A program made the translations under genes and the position numbers. The notes under the pieces are model-generated. The model searched no databases and had not been told where the DNA came from. It saw only the letters and a list, made by a program, of their open reading frames with translations. 64,000 nucleotides of DNA from Actinomadura rudentiformis (GTDB taxonomy: Bacteria; Actinomycetota; Actinomycetes; Streptosporangiales; Streptosporangiaceae): positions 26,752-90,751 of the forward strand of contig NZ_WBMT01000036.1 in the NCBI RefSeq assembly GCF_008923185.1, read 5' to 3'. Of the stretch, positions 34,228-42,032 are shown piece by piece (within the stretch, counting starts at the first letter, position 1; every line of letters begins with the position of its first letter).

Positions 34228-34302
34228 CTACGCGATTATACGCGGAAGAACATGCTGACTTGTATTGACCGCAGTCAGCGGGAATCGCTACGCTAGCTAA
34301 CT
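34228..34302. promoter_or_regulatory. divergent promoters and operator of the HxlR/MFS pair
   Basis: Minus strand: TATAAT (34240-34235), seven bases from the GTG. Plus strand: TTGACC (34265-34270), 18-base spacer, TACGCT (34289-34294), eight bases from the ATG at 34303 and no RBS. Both mRNAs look leaderless. An inverted repeat GCTGACT/AGTCAGC (34254-34279) brackets the plus -35 and is the likely HxlR site. Confidence 0.7.
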
Positions 34303-35736
34303 ATGGGTGATCAAAGTCAGGTGCGTCCGCGAATCGCCCTCGCGGTACTCTCCGTGGCCAGTTTCATGGCCGGGCTTGACCTGTTCATCGTCAACGTGGC
34401 GTTCAACGACATCGGCCGTGACTACCCGGGCGAATCCCTGGCCGATCTCTCGTGGGTCCTCAACGGCTACACGATCGTCTTCGCCGCGTTGCTGGTCCCC
34501 CTCGGCAGGCTCGCGGACCGCTACAGCCGCAAGACCGGGCTGCTGCTCGGTCTGCTCCTCTTCGTCGCCGCCTCCCAGGCCTGCGCGCTCGCGCCGTCCC
34601 TGTGGTGGCTGGTGGCGTTCCGAGTCCTGCAGGCCATCGGCGCCGCAGCTTTGATCCCCACCAGCCTCGGGCTGTTGTTGTCCGTGTTCCCCCCACAGCG
34701 GCGCGCCGCCGCAGTACGGATCTGGTCCGCCTCCTCGGCATTGGCGGCCGCGGCGGGTCCGGCTGCGGGCGGCGTGCTGGTTGAAGCCTCGTGGCGTTGG
34801 ATCTTCGAGGTGAACGTCCCGATCGGGATCGTCGCGGTGTTGCTCGCGCTGCGCTACGTGCCCGACTCCCGGGACGGCGCGTCCGCTCGCGTCCCCGACC
34901 TCACGGGAGCCGTGATCTTGACGATCTCCATAGCGTTGCTCGCGCTCGGGCTCGTGAAGATCAATGACTGGCCGGGCGAGCGGACCGCGATCGTGGTGGC
35001 CGTGTCCATGCTGACCCTTGGTGCGTTCTGGCTGCGTTCGTCGCGGCACGCCACACCGGTGATCGAGCCGTCGCTGCTCGCGGTGCGCACCTTCGCCTCG
35101 TCGAACGCGGCGATCCTGCTCTTCTGCGTCGCGTTCGCCGGCAACCTGCTGATCGGTGTCCTCTGGATGCAAGAGGTCTGGAACTACTCGGCGATCCAGA
35201 CCGGGCTCGGCGTGGCTCCCGGGCCGCTCATGGTACCGATCTTCGCACTGGTGGCCGGTCGGATGATCGGCGCGAGGATCCCGGTCGGCGTGGTCACGGC
35301 TATCGGCTGCGCGCTCTGCGCGGCCGGCATCGGCATCATGGTGACGAGTCTCGGCCCGACCCCGGCGTACGCGTCAGACCTGCTCCCGGGCTGGCTCGTC
35401 GGCGGGGCCGGCGTGGGCGTGGCCCTTCCCACCATCCTGTCGTCCGCGGCGGCCGACCTGCCGTCGCACCGCTTCGCGACCGGCAGCGCGGTGGTCAACA
35501 TGAGCCGGCAGATCGGCAGCGTCATGGGCGTCAGCCTGGCGGTGGCGGTGCTCGGCACCCCGTACGGCTACCTGGACGCGCACGAGTCCTTCGTCGACGC
35601 CTGGCTCGTCATCGGCGCCTTCATGATCGTCGCAGCGTTCGCCGCCCTCGGCATGACCCCGCGCCGGGTCGCACCAGGGCACCGGGTGCCCGACAGGGGA
35701 CCGGCCGTCGTCACCAGCCCCACAAAGCTGACCTGA
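34303..35736 (+). CDS. MFS drug exporter, DHA2 (EmrB/QacA) type
   Basis: 477 aa with about 14 membrane helices. Motif A between helices 2 and 3: GRLADRYSRKTGLL; motif C region in helix 5: AAAAGPAAGGVLVEASWRWI; motif D near helix 1: LDLFIVNVAFNDIG. A proton-driven exporter of hydrophobic drugs or antibiotics is expected. Under probable control of the divergent HxlR regulator. Confidence 0.94.
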   Translation: MGDQSQVRPRIALAVLSVASFMAGLDLFIVNVAFNDIGRDYPGESLADLSWVLNGYTIVFAALLVPLGRLADRYSRKTGLLLGLLLFVAASQACALAPSLWWLVAFRVLQAIGAAALIPTSLGLLLSVFPPQRRAAAVRIWSASSALAAAAGPAAGGVLVEASWRWIFEVNVPIGIVAVLLALRYVPDSRDGASARVPDLTGAVILTISIALLALGLVKINDWPGERTAIVVAVSMLTLGAFWLRSSRHATPVIEPSLLAVRTFASSNAAILLFCVAFAGNLLIGVLWMQEVWNYSAIQTGLGVAPGPLMVPIFALVAGRMIGARIPVGVVTAIGCALCAAGIGIMVTSLGPTPAYASDLLPGWLVGGAGVGVALPTILSSAAADLPSHRFATGSAVVNMSRQIGSVMGVSLAVAVLGTPYGYLDAHESFVDAWLVIGAFMIVAAFAALGMTPRRVAPGHRVPDRGPAVVTSPTKLT

Positions 35737-35744
35737 GCCGAGGC

Positions 35745-35773
35745 GCCTGCGGGTCAAGCCCCTGCCCGCAGGC
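35745..35773 (+). terminator. hairpin after the MFS exporter gene
   Basis: GCCTGCGGG pairs with CCCGCAGGC over 9 bp with an 11-base loop, nine bases after the stop. Confidence 0.65.
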
Positions 35774-35843
35774 GTCCAACCCCGACACCAGACTGGGCCC
35801 CAATCTGCCCGGCGGCCTGCCACCTTGGGTGTAGAACGAAGCG

Positions 35844-36510
35844 GTGAAAGATCCGCTTACGGCTGCTGGTGTCGGCACCATCGTCGAAGTTGGGCACGGT
35901 GCCGGACGGGTTGCGGAGGTCGACCCGGCGGGCGGTATGTGGCGGCCGTGCAGGGCGGGATTGTGACGGTCCATGATGCCGATGCCGGGCTGAACCCAGT
36001 GATGTCCTGTGCGCTGAACAGGCCGTTCGATCAGCTTGCCGTCCATCCCGGCGGGGAGAGTATTGCAGTGCTCGGCGAGGATCTGACGGTCGAGTTGCGG
36101 CGGCCGGATGGCGCGGTGCAACGGCTACCGAGCAACGTGGCCTACCGGGACGGCGCGATGGAAAAGGCCGACGCAGGGCCTCGGACTCTGACTGGGCGCA
36201 GCGTGGCTGGATTCAGTTCACGGCCGACGGCAGATACCTGCTCTTTGGGGAAACTGCACCGGGGGAGCCTGCTCGGTTGCATCTGCTGGATGCGGCAACG
36301 CTGGCGCGCTTCGCCGGTGACGACACCATGGTCCTGGCCGTCGCCGACGTGGCGGAGGACCGGTTGCGGCTGTACGGGGCGGTGCCCGGCCAGATGTCGT
36401 TCGCCGAAGACATCCCCGGCGAACGGGTGATGGGGCTTGCGTTGCCGGATTCCGGTGAGCTGGTGGTGCTCGACTCCGACGAGTGTCTGTCGACCATTCG
36501 CTGGCGTGCT
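35844..36510 (+). pseudogene. beta-propeller-like protein, multiply frameshifted
   Basis: Three frames in sequence give WD40-like blades: GAGRVAEVDPAGG (35844 frame), then RYVAAVQGGIVTVHDADAG and FDQLAVHPGGESIAVLGEDL with VELRRPDGAVQRL, then WIQFTADGRYLLFGE, RLHLLDAATLARFAGDDTMV, RLRLYGAVPGQMSFAEDIPG and LPDSGELVVLDSDE. Indels near 35938 and 36172 break it, and the 3' end fades before the next gene. Not enough blades for a closed propeller, so it is truncated too. No family name assigned. Confidence 0.65.
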
Positions 36511-36573
36511 CGCAGGAGCCGACGTTCCCCGGGAGGGAGGATCGGTGCCTCGCTCCCGGGCGGGGCTCGGAAT

Positions 36574-36996
36574 TCAGTCGGCGGTACGGGCGGGGCGGGT
36601 CCATACCTGTGCCATCAGGACGGCGCCCGCGCCGAACAGCGCGACGCCGAGGGGGACGTGGACGGCGACGGTGCCGTTGGAGCCGACCGCGAACTGGACG
36701 CTGGTGAGCACGAACAGCAGCGCAGTGACGGCCAGGTACCGTCCTGATCCGCGGCCTACGCGCCACACCAGGAGCGCGGCGGTGATCTGCAGGATCAGCG
36801 CGAACGTGACGACGCCCCCCGTGGTCTGGTGCAACTGGCTGCCGTCCTCGTTGGCCATGAGTTGTCCGGCGGTGATGCCCTGCACCAGCAGCGCGGTGGT
36901 CAGGAACGCCGTGGTCGCCTTCATCAGGCCGAAGAACCGGGGAGGCAGGGCCAGCTCCGCGTGAGCCGGGGAGGGCGGCTTGGTCGGTGATGACAT
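36574..36996 (-). CDS. four-helix integral membrane protein
   Basis: 140 aa from the ATG at 36996 (AAGGAATGATCCC before it; a longer frame lacks an RBS). Four helices: ATTAFLTTALLVQGITAG, GGVVTFALILQITAALLVW, LAVTALLFVLTSVQFAVG and VPLGVALFGAGAVLMAQVW, with His residues in LHQTTGG and VHVPLG that could bind heme or metal. Resembles small DUF6220-type membrane proteins. An ECF41-type promoter (37270-37244) points towards it from 250 bases upstream, so it is the likely target of the sigma factor at 37375. Confidence 0.78.
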   Translation of the reverse strand: MSSPTKPPSPAHAELALPPRFFGLMKATTAFLTTALLVQGITAGQLMANEDGSQLHQTTGGVVTFALILQITAALLVWRVGRGSGRYLAVTALLFVLTSVQFAVGSNGTVAVHVPLGVALFGAGAVLMAQVWTRPARTAD

Positions 36997-37243
36997 GGGA
37001 TCATTCCTTGGTGTTGCGGTGATGGGTGGGGTGACAGGCGCAAGCCGCGGCCGCGAAGGACACCCACATCTGTCGGCCGGTAATCCCGCGTCCGCGCTCA
37101 TGGATCGCTCAGCGCCGATTGAGACGAGTGAGTCCCGGCATCAGGACCTCGCCGACCAGGCGGTCAATGTGATCGTCTGCGATCTCCTCACGGCACATCG
37201 TGGGGCGGTGCAGATCGTTCGCGCGGCGTCCTGACGAACACGA

Positions 37244-37270
37244 GACGCCGGCGCCCCGACCCCTGTAACA
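37244..37270 (-). promoter_or_regulatory. ECF41-type promoter facing the membrane protein gene
   Basis: TGTTACA, 16-base spacer, CGTC on the minus strand, followed by TCGTG. This matches the published ECF41 promoter (TGTCACA-N16-CGTC) except for one base. It is the mirror partner of the promoter at 37306. Confidence 0.75.
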
Positions 37271-37305
37271 ACCACGGTCATGTGACGTGGACCACCGACC
37301 CTGGG

Positions 37306-37332
37306 TGTTACAGAACAGTGAGGACCGGCGTC
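37306..37332 (+). promoter_or_regulatory. ECF41-type autoregulatory promoter
   Basis: TGTTACA (37306-37312), exactly 16 bases, CGTC (37329-37332), followed by TCGTG. The last nine bases (CGTCTCGTG) equal those of the divergent promoter. The sigma gene starts 43 bases further on. Confidence 0.78.
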
Positions 37333-37374
37333 TCGTGTGTGGCGGTCCTAAGAGCGAACAGGCAGGAGCCGGAC

Positions 37375-38304
37375 ATGAGCGAACAAACGACGGACACAGC
37401 CGGGCCGCTCGATCGTGCCGACCGCGTGGATTTGGCCACCGAGGCGTTCGTTGCGCACCGCAGTCTGTTGTTCACCGTTGCCTACGAGATGCTTGGTTCG
37501 GCTGCCGATGCCGAAGACGTTCTGCAGGAGACCTGGCTGCGGTGGGTGGGCGTCGAGCTGGCCACCGTGCGGGAGCAGCGTGCCTACCTGGTACGGATCG
37601 TCACCCGGCAGGCGCTGGACCGGCTGCGTGCGCTCGGCCGGCGTAAGGAGTCCTATGTCGGGCCGTGGTTGCCCGAGCCGTTGTTGACCGCGCCTGATGT
37701 GGCCGAGGACGTCGAGCTCGCCGAAAGCGTGTCGATGGCGATGATGCTGGTGCTGGAGACGCTTCAGCCGATCGAGCGGGCGGTGTTCGTGCTGCGTGAG
37801 GTGTTCGATCTGGACTATGACGAGATCGCCGAAGCCGTCGACAAGAGCCCGGCGGCGGTCCGTCAGCTCACTTATCGGGCACGGGCGCACGTCGCCGCGC
37901 GCCGGCCACGCGGCGTTGCCTCCCCGGCTCAGACCCGGGCCGCACTCGGGGCCTTCCAGCGCGCGGTGGAAACCGGCGATCTGCAGAGCCTGCTGGACAT
38001 CCTCGCGCCGGACGTCGTCGCCCTCAGCGACGGTGGCGGAGTCAAACATGCCCTGCTGCGGCCCATCGTGGGCGCCGACAAGGTGGCCCGCCTGCTGACC
38101 GTCGGCTGGTGGAAGCGCGACGCCGAAAGGTCGGTCGAGCTGGTACAGGTAAATGGTGGCCCGGGGCTGCTGGTCCGAGTCAATGGGGAGATCGACGGCG
38201 TGGTGGCGGTGCGGGTCGAGAAAGGCTACGTCACCGGCGCCTACCACGTGCGCAATCCCGAGAAGCTGTCGCGTGTGGAGCGGGAGACCGCCCTGAGCCG
38301 CTGA
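37375..38304 (+). CDS. ECF41 family sigma factor (SigJ-like)
   Basis: 309 aa. Region 2: FTVAYEMLGSAADAEDVLQE, TWLRWVGVE. Linker motif WLPEPL, diagnostic of ECF41. Region 4: LQPIERAVFVLREVFDLDYD, EIAEAVDKSPAAVRQLTYRA. The C-terminal NTF2-like domain carries DGGGVKHAL, the second ECF41 hallmark; this domain modulates activity in place of an anti-sigma factor. ATG at 37375 with AGGAGCC before it. It is preceded by its own predicted promoter, and a twin promoter faces the membrane-protein gene, which forms a self-contained small regulon. Confidence 0.94.
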   Translation: MSEQTTDTAGPLDRADRVDLATEAFVAHRSLLFTVAYEMLGSAADAEDVLQETWLRWVGVELATVREQRAYLVRIVTRQALDRLRALGRRKESYVGPWLPEPLLTAPDVAEDVELAESVSMAMMLVLETLQPIERAVFVLREVFDLDYDEIAEAVDKSPAAVRQLTYRARAHVAARRPRGVASPAQTRAALGAFQRAVETGDLQSLLDILAPDVVALSDGGGVKHALLRPIVGADKVARLLTVGWWKRDAERSVELVQVNGGPGLLVRVNGEIDGVVAVRVEKGYVTGAYHVRNPEKLSRVERETALSR

Positions 38305-38452
38305 GCCCCGCACGACCCGCACTCGTGATCACCGGCTCCAAGGACCTCCAAGGACAGGGTACGGCTCCGCATCGGCAAGGTCCTCGCCAGGAAGTACGGC
38401 ACCCACGTCGATCTGCGCGGCCGGCGAGCGTCGTCGTTTGGACGATGGTGGG

Positions 38453-38971
38453 TCACATCGGGATGTCGGGCGCGCGGATGATCTGGCCGGCTCCGATGAA
38501 GCGGCGCGCGGCTCGCAGGCCCTCCTCGTGCGCGTTCTCGTGGCTGGCGCAGGCGTCCTCGATCAGCCAGGGCGTCAGACCGCGCTCGAACGCGTCGATT
38601 GCGGTCTTGAGCACGCAGTACTCGGTGGCGATGCCGCAGAGGTAGAGGTCGGTCCAGCCGCGGTCGCGGACGAGCTGTTCTCCCTCGGTGGTGAAGAGGG
38701 TGTAGACCTCCTTGGTGATCACCGTCGCGTGGCCGGCGGCGTCGAGCAGTTCGGGCGCCAGGTCGGTGGCCGGTGGTCCGCGGAAACCGTCCCAGTGCAG
38801 CAGCCTCTCGTACGGGCTGCCCGGAGGATTGACGTAGCGGGTCAGGACAAGGCCGCCGGGCCAGCGCCGCACCAGGTCCACGATCACCGGCAGCACGTGC
38901 CGCGAGCAGTCACGAAGAAACCCGCGCTGGACATCGACGACGACCAGCGCGGATTTCGCGGTATCGACCAT
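38453..38971 (-). CDS. cysteine hydrolase, isochorismatase-like
   Basis: 172 aa. Catalytic triad visible: Asp in ALVVVDVQRGF, Lys in VITKEVYTLF and Cys in YLCGIATEYCV, followed by AIDAFERGLTPWLIEDACAS. This is the nicotinamidase/isochorismatase fold; the GIATEYCV pattern is closest to nicotinamidase-like amidohydrolases, but the metal-binding His residues of true nicotinamidase are not obvious. The start at 38971 (GGGAGC before it) places the Asp motif near the N-terminus as usual. Confidence 0.9.
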   Translation of the reverse strand: MVDTAKSALVVVDVQRGFLRDCSRHVLPVIVDLVRRWPGGLVLTRYVNPPGSPYERLLHWDGFRGPPATDLAPELLDAAGHATVITKEVYTLFTTEGEQLVRDRGWTDLYLCGIATEYCVLKTAIDAFERGLTPWLIEDACASHENAHEEGLRAARRFIGAGQIIRAPDIPM

Positions 38972-39037
38972 GCTCCCAGTCAACACTCGACGGGCAATGA
39001 GACCGGCTGGTTTCGCTGCCGCAGCCAAGAAACGGAA

Positions 39038-39077
39038 GGGCGGAGCCCGCCGAGACATCAGCCTCGGAGCTCCGCCC
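39038..39077 (-). terminator. intrinsic terminator after tRNA-Pro
   Basis: GGGCGGAGC pairs with GCTCCGCCC (9 bp) with an inner CCGAG/CTCGG step; on the minus strand it is followed by TTCCGTTTCTT. It lies 14 bases past the tRNA. Confidence 0.75.
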
Positions 39078-39091
39078 ACTCTCGCGATGCG

Positions 39092-39166
39092 TCGGGCTGG
39101 CCGGATTCGAACCGGCGACCCCCGCCACCCAAAGGCGGTGCGCTAGCCAAACTGCGCTACAGCCCG
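39092..39166 (-). tRNA. tRNA-Pro (anticodon TGG)
   Basis: 75-base cloverleaf: acceptor CGGGCTG/CAGCCCG with discriminator A, anticodon stem CCGCC/GGCGG with loop TTTGGGT (anticodon TGG), and T-arm GCCGGTTCGAATCCGGC. CCA is not encoded. Confidence 0.96.
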
Positions 39167-39257
39167 TAGCGGCCGTCAGTCTAGCCGCTTCGGGGTACGA
39201 CTTGCAGTCCGTTAACCCTGCTAGAGATCTTCGAGCCCCTCCCATGAGGCCTGGGCG

Positions 39258-40427
39258 TCAGTCCGCCGGGCCTTTCTCGTGGGCGGACAGCCAGGCGCCG
39301 ACGCCTTCCGGAGTGAGGAAGGCGTCGAAGGCCAGTTCGGAGGCGCCGATCAGGGTGGCCTCGGCGCCGAGGGTGGAGGGGAGGACGGCGGCGGGGTGCT
39401 CGCGGCGGAAGTCCATCAGGCCGGCCTTGTAGGAGGTCTCCAGGGCCTCGCCGGAGCGGGCGAGGATGTCGACGCCCAGGCCGGAGAGGGTGACGGTCTC
39501 CGGGTCGAGGGCGTTGACCAGGGCGCTGATCCCGATGCCGAGGATGCTCGCGGCCTGGTCGATGACGGCCTGCTGGGCGGGGTCGCCGAGGATCTCCAGC
39601 GCGCGAGGACGGTCCTGCGGTGGGCGGCCGGTGGCCCGGAGGAGGGCGTTCGCGCCGACCTCCAGGCCCCAGCAGCCGGTCGCGCCGCAGGCGCAGGGCC
39701 GGTCGCTGCCAATGAGCGGCATGTGGCCGAACTCCCCGGCGGCTCCGCGTGCCCCCGGGATGGGGTTTCCGTTGAGGATGAGCGTTCCGCCCAAGTCGAA
39801 CTCGATGTGCAGGTGCAGGCCGAGCCCGCGGGTGCGGAGCGCGCCGCGCCGCGCCTCGGCCAGGCCCGCGAGGGTGGCGTCGTTGTCGAGAAGGACGGGC
39901 TGGAGCGCCTCCACGACGTCCACTTCGCGCCAGCCCAGGTGGGGGATGTCGAGCAGGTGGCCGTCGCGGACCGGCCCTGGGGCGGCGACCGCCACACCGA
40001 TCGGGCGGGGCGCGAGCGCCTGCCGGTGCCGGTGGATCGCGGCGGCGAGCCCGTTGAGCACGTCGGGGGCGGGAGTGCCGGGGTGCGGTTGCTGTTCGAG
40101 AACCGTCAGCCGCCCGCCCAGCTCGGTCGTGGCGATCGTCCACACGTCCTCGCGGAGATCGACGGCCAGGGCCAGCGGGCCGTCCGGGTGCGGGCCCGGG
40201 ATGCCGGTCGGGCGGCCACGGGTGCCCTGACGGGTGATCTCCTCGCGCAGCAGGCGGCCGTTGATCAGCTCGCCCATCAGGACGGCGGCGGTCCCGCGGG
40301 AGAGCCCGAGATCCCGGGTGAGCTCGGAACGGGTGGCCTCGGCGCCCCCTCCGTGCACCGCGCGGAGCAACCGCACCAGGTTGTGCAGCCGTAGCTCGCC
40401 GCTCGTCGTCGCTCCCGTCACCCGCAC
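39258..40427 (-). CDS. ROK family transcriptional regulator
   Basis: 389 aa. N-terminal winged helix (RSELTRDLGLSRGTAAVLMG), then a ROK sugar-kinase fold with IGVAVAAPGPVRDG, the ATP/sugar loop LLDNDATLAGLAE, and the zinc signature CACGATGCW. A repressor that senses a sugar or sugar phosphate is expected. The catalytic Asp of kinases is present in LDNDATL, so a dual activity cannot be ruled out. Divergent from the MFS gene at 40492, which it probably controls. Confidence 0.92.
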   Translation of the reverse strand: MRVTGATTSGELRLHNLVRLLRAVHGGGAEATRSELTRDLGLSRGTAAVLMGELINGRLLREEITRQGTRGRPTGIPGPHPDGPLALAVDLREDVWTIATTELGGRLTVLEQQPHPGTPAPDVLNGLAAAIHRHRQALAPRPIGVAVAAPGPVRDGHLLDIPHLGWREVDVVEALQPVLLDNDATLAGLAEARRGALRTRGLGLHLHIEFDLGGTLILNGNPIPGARGAAGEFGHMPLIGSDRPCACGATGCWGLEVGANALLRATGRPPQDRPRALEILGDPAQQAVIDQAASILGIGISALVNALDPETVTLSGLGVDILARSGEALETSYKAGLMDFRREHPAAVLPSTLGAEATLIGASELAFDAFLTPEGVGAWLSAHEKGPAD

Positions 40428-40491
40428 GAGGCGATTGTGCCAGCCCCGGGTCGTCGATTATGTTTTAGGCGCGAGCAAATTAGGAGGAATT
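40428..40491. promoter_or_regulatory. 64-base divergent promoter region of the ROK/MFS pair
   Basis: It contains an imperfect palindromic, AT-flanked stretch TTTAGGCGCGAGCAAA (40465-40480), the most likely operator for the ROK protein, and the AGGAGGAATT RBS of the MFS gene. Confidence 0.45.
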
Positions 40492-41709
40492 GTGATCAAG
40501 CGCGCCCGACTCGGCGTTTTCGGCTACTTCGGGCTCTGTGGCCTGGTCATCGGCGTGTGGGCGGCGAGCCTGCCCGCCATGGACGAACGGCTCGACCTCG
40601 GCACCGGCCGTACCGGCACCGTGCTCCTGCTGGTCTCCCTCGGCGCCCTGGTCTCCATGCAGGGTGCGGGTCGCGTGGCCGACCGCTTTTCGAGCCGCCG
40701 GCTCTGCCTGATCTCCGGCCCGCTGCACGCGCTGCTCCTGCTCGGTCCGGCGCTGTCAGGGTCGTACGCGGCGCTGCTGGCGTGGGCGTTCGTGTTCGGG
40801 CTCGGGTTCGGGTTGCTTGAAATCGGCATGAACGCGCACGCCGTCGAGGTGGAGGAACGTTACGCCAGGCCGATCATGTCGGCGTTCCACGGCATGTGGA
40901 GCCTCGGCGGCGCGGTCGGCGGCCTGGTCACCGCGGCGGCGCTCCGGAGCGGCCTCGGTGTCAGCGCCCTGCTGACGGCGACGGCGCTCGTGGGCGCCGT
41001 CCTGTTCCTGCTGCCGGGGCGTTTCCTCCTGCGCGACCGTCTCATGCCCGAGCCCGAAGAGGTCGCGGGCGACGGGCAGGCCGATCGGCGGGTGCCGGTC
41101 AAGGGGGCCATCACCCTGCTGGGCATCGTGGTCTTCGCCGGTTCGGTCAGCGAGGGCGCGGCGGTGGACTGGGCCGCCATGCACGCACGCCGGGTCCTGG
41201 ACGCCGGACCCGAGCTCGCGGCGCTCGCGTTCACCGTCTACTCGGTCGCGATGACCACGATGCGCTTCCTCGGCGACCGGTTGCGCGGCAGGCTGGGCGG
41301 CGCCCTCACCCTGCGGCTGGCCGGAAGCCTGGCCGCCGCAGGGTACGTCGTCGTCCTGCTGGCACCCGCGCTCGGCGGTGCCGCGATGGTGTTCGCCTGG
41401 ACGGGCTGGGTGCTGGTCGGCACCGGCCTCGCGACCATCGTGCCCGTCGCGTTCAGCGCGGTCGGCGCCTCCCAGCAGGCCGCGGGGCGCGCGCTGGCCC
41501 TGGTGACCACGTTCGGCTACTGCGGCCTGCTCGCCGGCCCCGCCGTCATCGGCCACCTGGCCGAAGTCACCTCGCTGCGCGCGGCACTCGTCCTGCCCGT
41601 CGGCCTGGCGATCTTCGTGGCGCTCGCCGGGCCGGGCGCCCTCACCGCCCTGACCCGGCACCGGTGGACGCCGCGCGCCGAGCCCGTCACCGTCTCGCGC
41701 TACTCATGA
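40492..41709 (+). CDS. MFS transporter, 12 helices
   Basis: 405 aa from the GTG at 40492 (AGGAGGAATT before it). Motif A: GRVADRFSSRRLCL. Helices 5 and 11 carry GMWSLGGAVGGLVTAAAL and LVTTFGYCGLLAGPAVIG. The pattern FGLGFGLLEIGMNAHAVEVE fits the YbjJ-type/sugar-linked MFS subfamily. With the divergent ROK regulator a sugar or sugar-like substrate is plausible; not certain. Confidence 0.92.
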   Translation: MIKRARLGVFGYFGLCGLVIGVWAASLPAMDERLDLGTGRTGTVLLLVSLGALVSMQGAGRVADRFSSRRLCLISGPLHALLLLGPALSGSYAALLAWAFVFGLGFGLLEIGMNAHAVEVEERYARPIMSAFHGMWSLGGAVGGLVTAAALRSGLGVSALLTATALVGAVLFLLPGRFLLRDRLMPEPEEVAGDGQADRRVPVKGAITLLGIVVFAGSVSEGAAVDWAAMHARRVLDAGPELAALAFTVYSVAMTTMRFLGDRLRGRLGGALTLRLAGSLAAAGYVVVLLAPALGGAAMVFAWTGWVLVGTGLATIVPVAFSAVGASQQAAGRALALVTTFGYCGLLAGPAVIGHLAEVTSLRAALVLPVGLAIFVALAGPGALTALTRHRWTPRAEPVTVSRYS

Positions 41710-42032
41710 CGTGAAGACCGGCCACCCGTTCGGAAGACCGGCCGCCCGACCAGAAGACCGCGCAACCAGCACGGACGATCCACGCAATCGTGCCGGACGT
41801 TCCGTGCGATCGGCATGGGTGATCTGCGCGGCCGGGCCGGACGTCCGTGCGGTCGCAGGGATAATCCGCGCGGCCGGGTCGGGCGTTCCGTGCGGTCGGC
41901 TGGGCGGTCGGCGACCAACCGGACGATCCGCGCGACTGGCTGGGCGGTCCGCGACCGGCCGAACGATCGGTGTCGACTGGGCGATCCGCGTTACCGGCCG
42001 GACTATTCGCCTTACCGGCTGGACGGTCCGCG
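41710..42032. repeat. degenerate 19-22-base tandem array reaching into the alaS stop
   Basis: Read on the minus strand, about 13 copies of a unit like GCGGACCGTCCAGCCGGTC follow one another. The first copy is the end of alaS itself (GGACCGTCCAGCCGGTAA, stop included). The array fills the whole interval to the convergent MFS gene. Confidence 0.8.

Noticed and set aside
37126..37215. 29-codon frame on the minus strand between the ECF41 promoter and the membrane protein gene
   Set aside because: Very short, weak context; could be a leader peptide but nothing supports it beyond its position.
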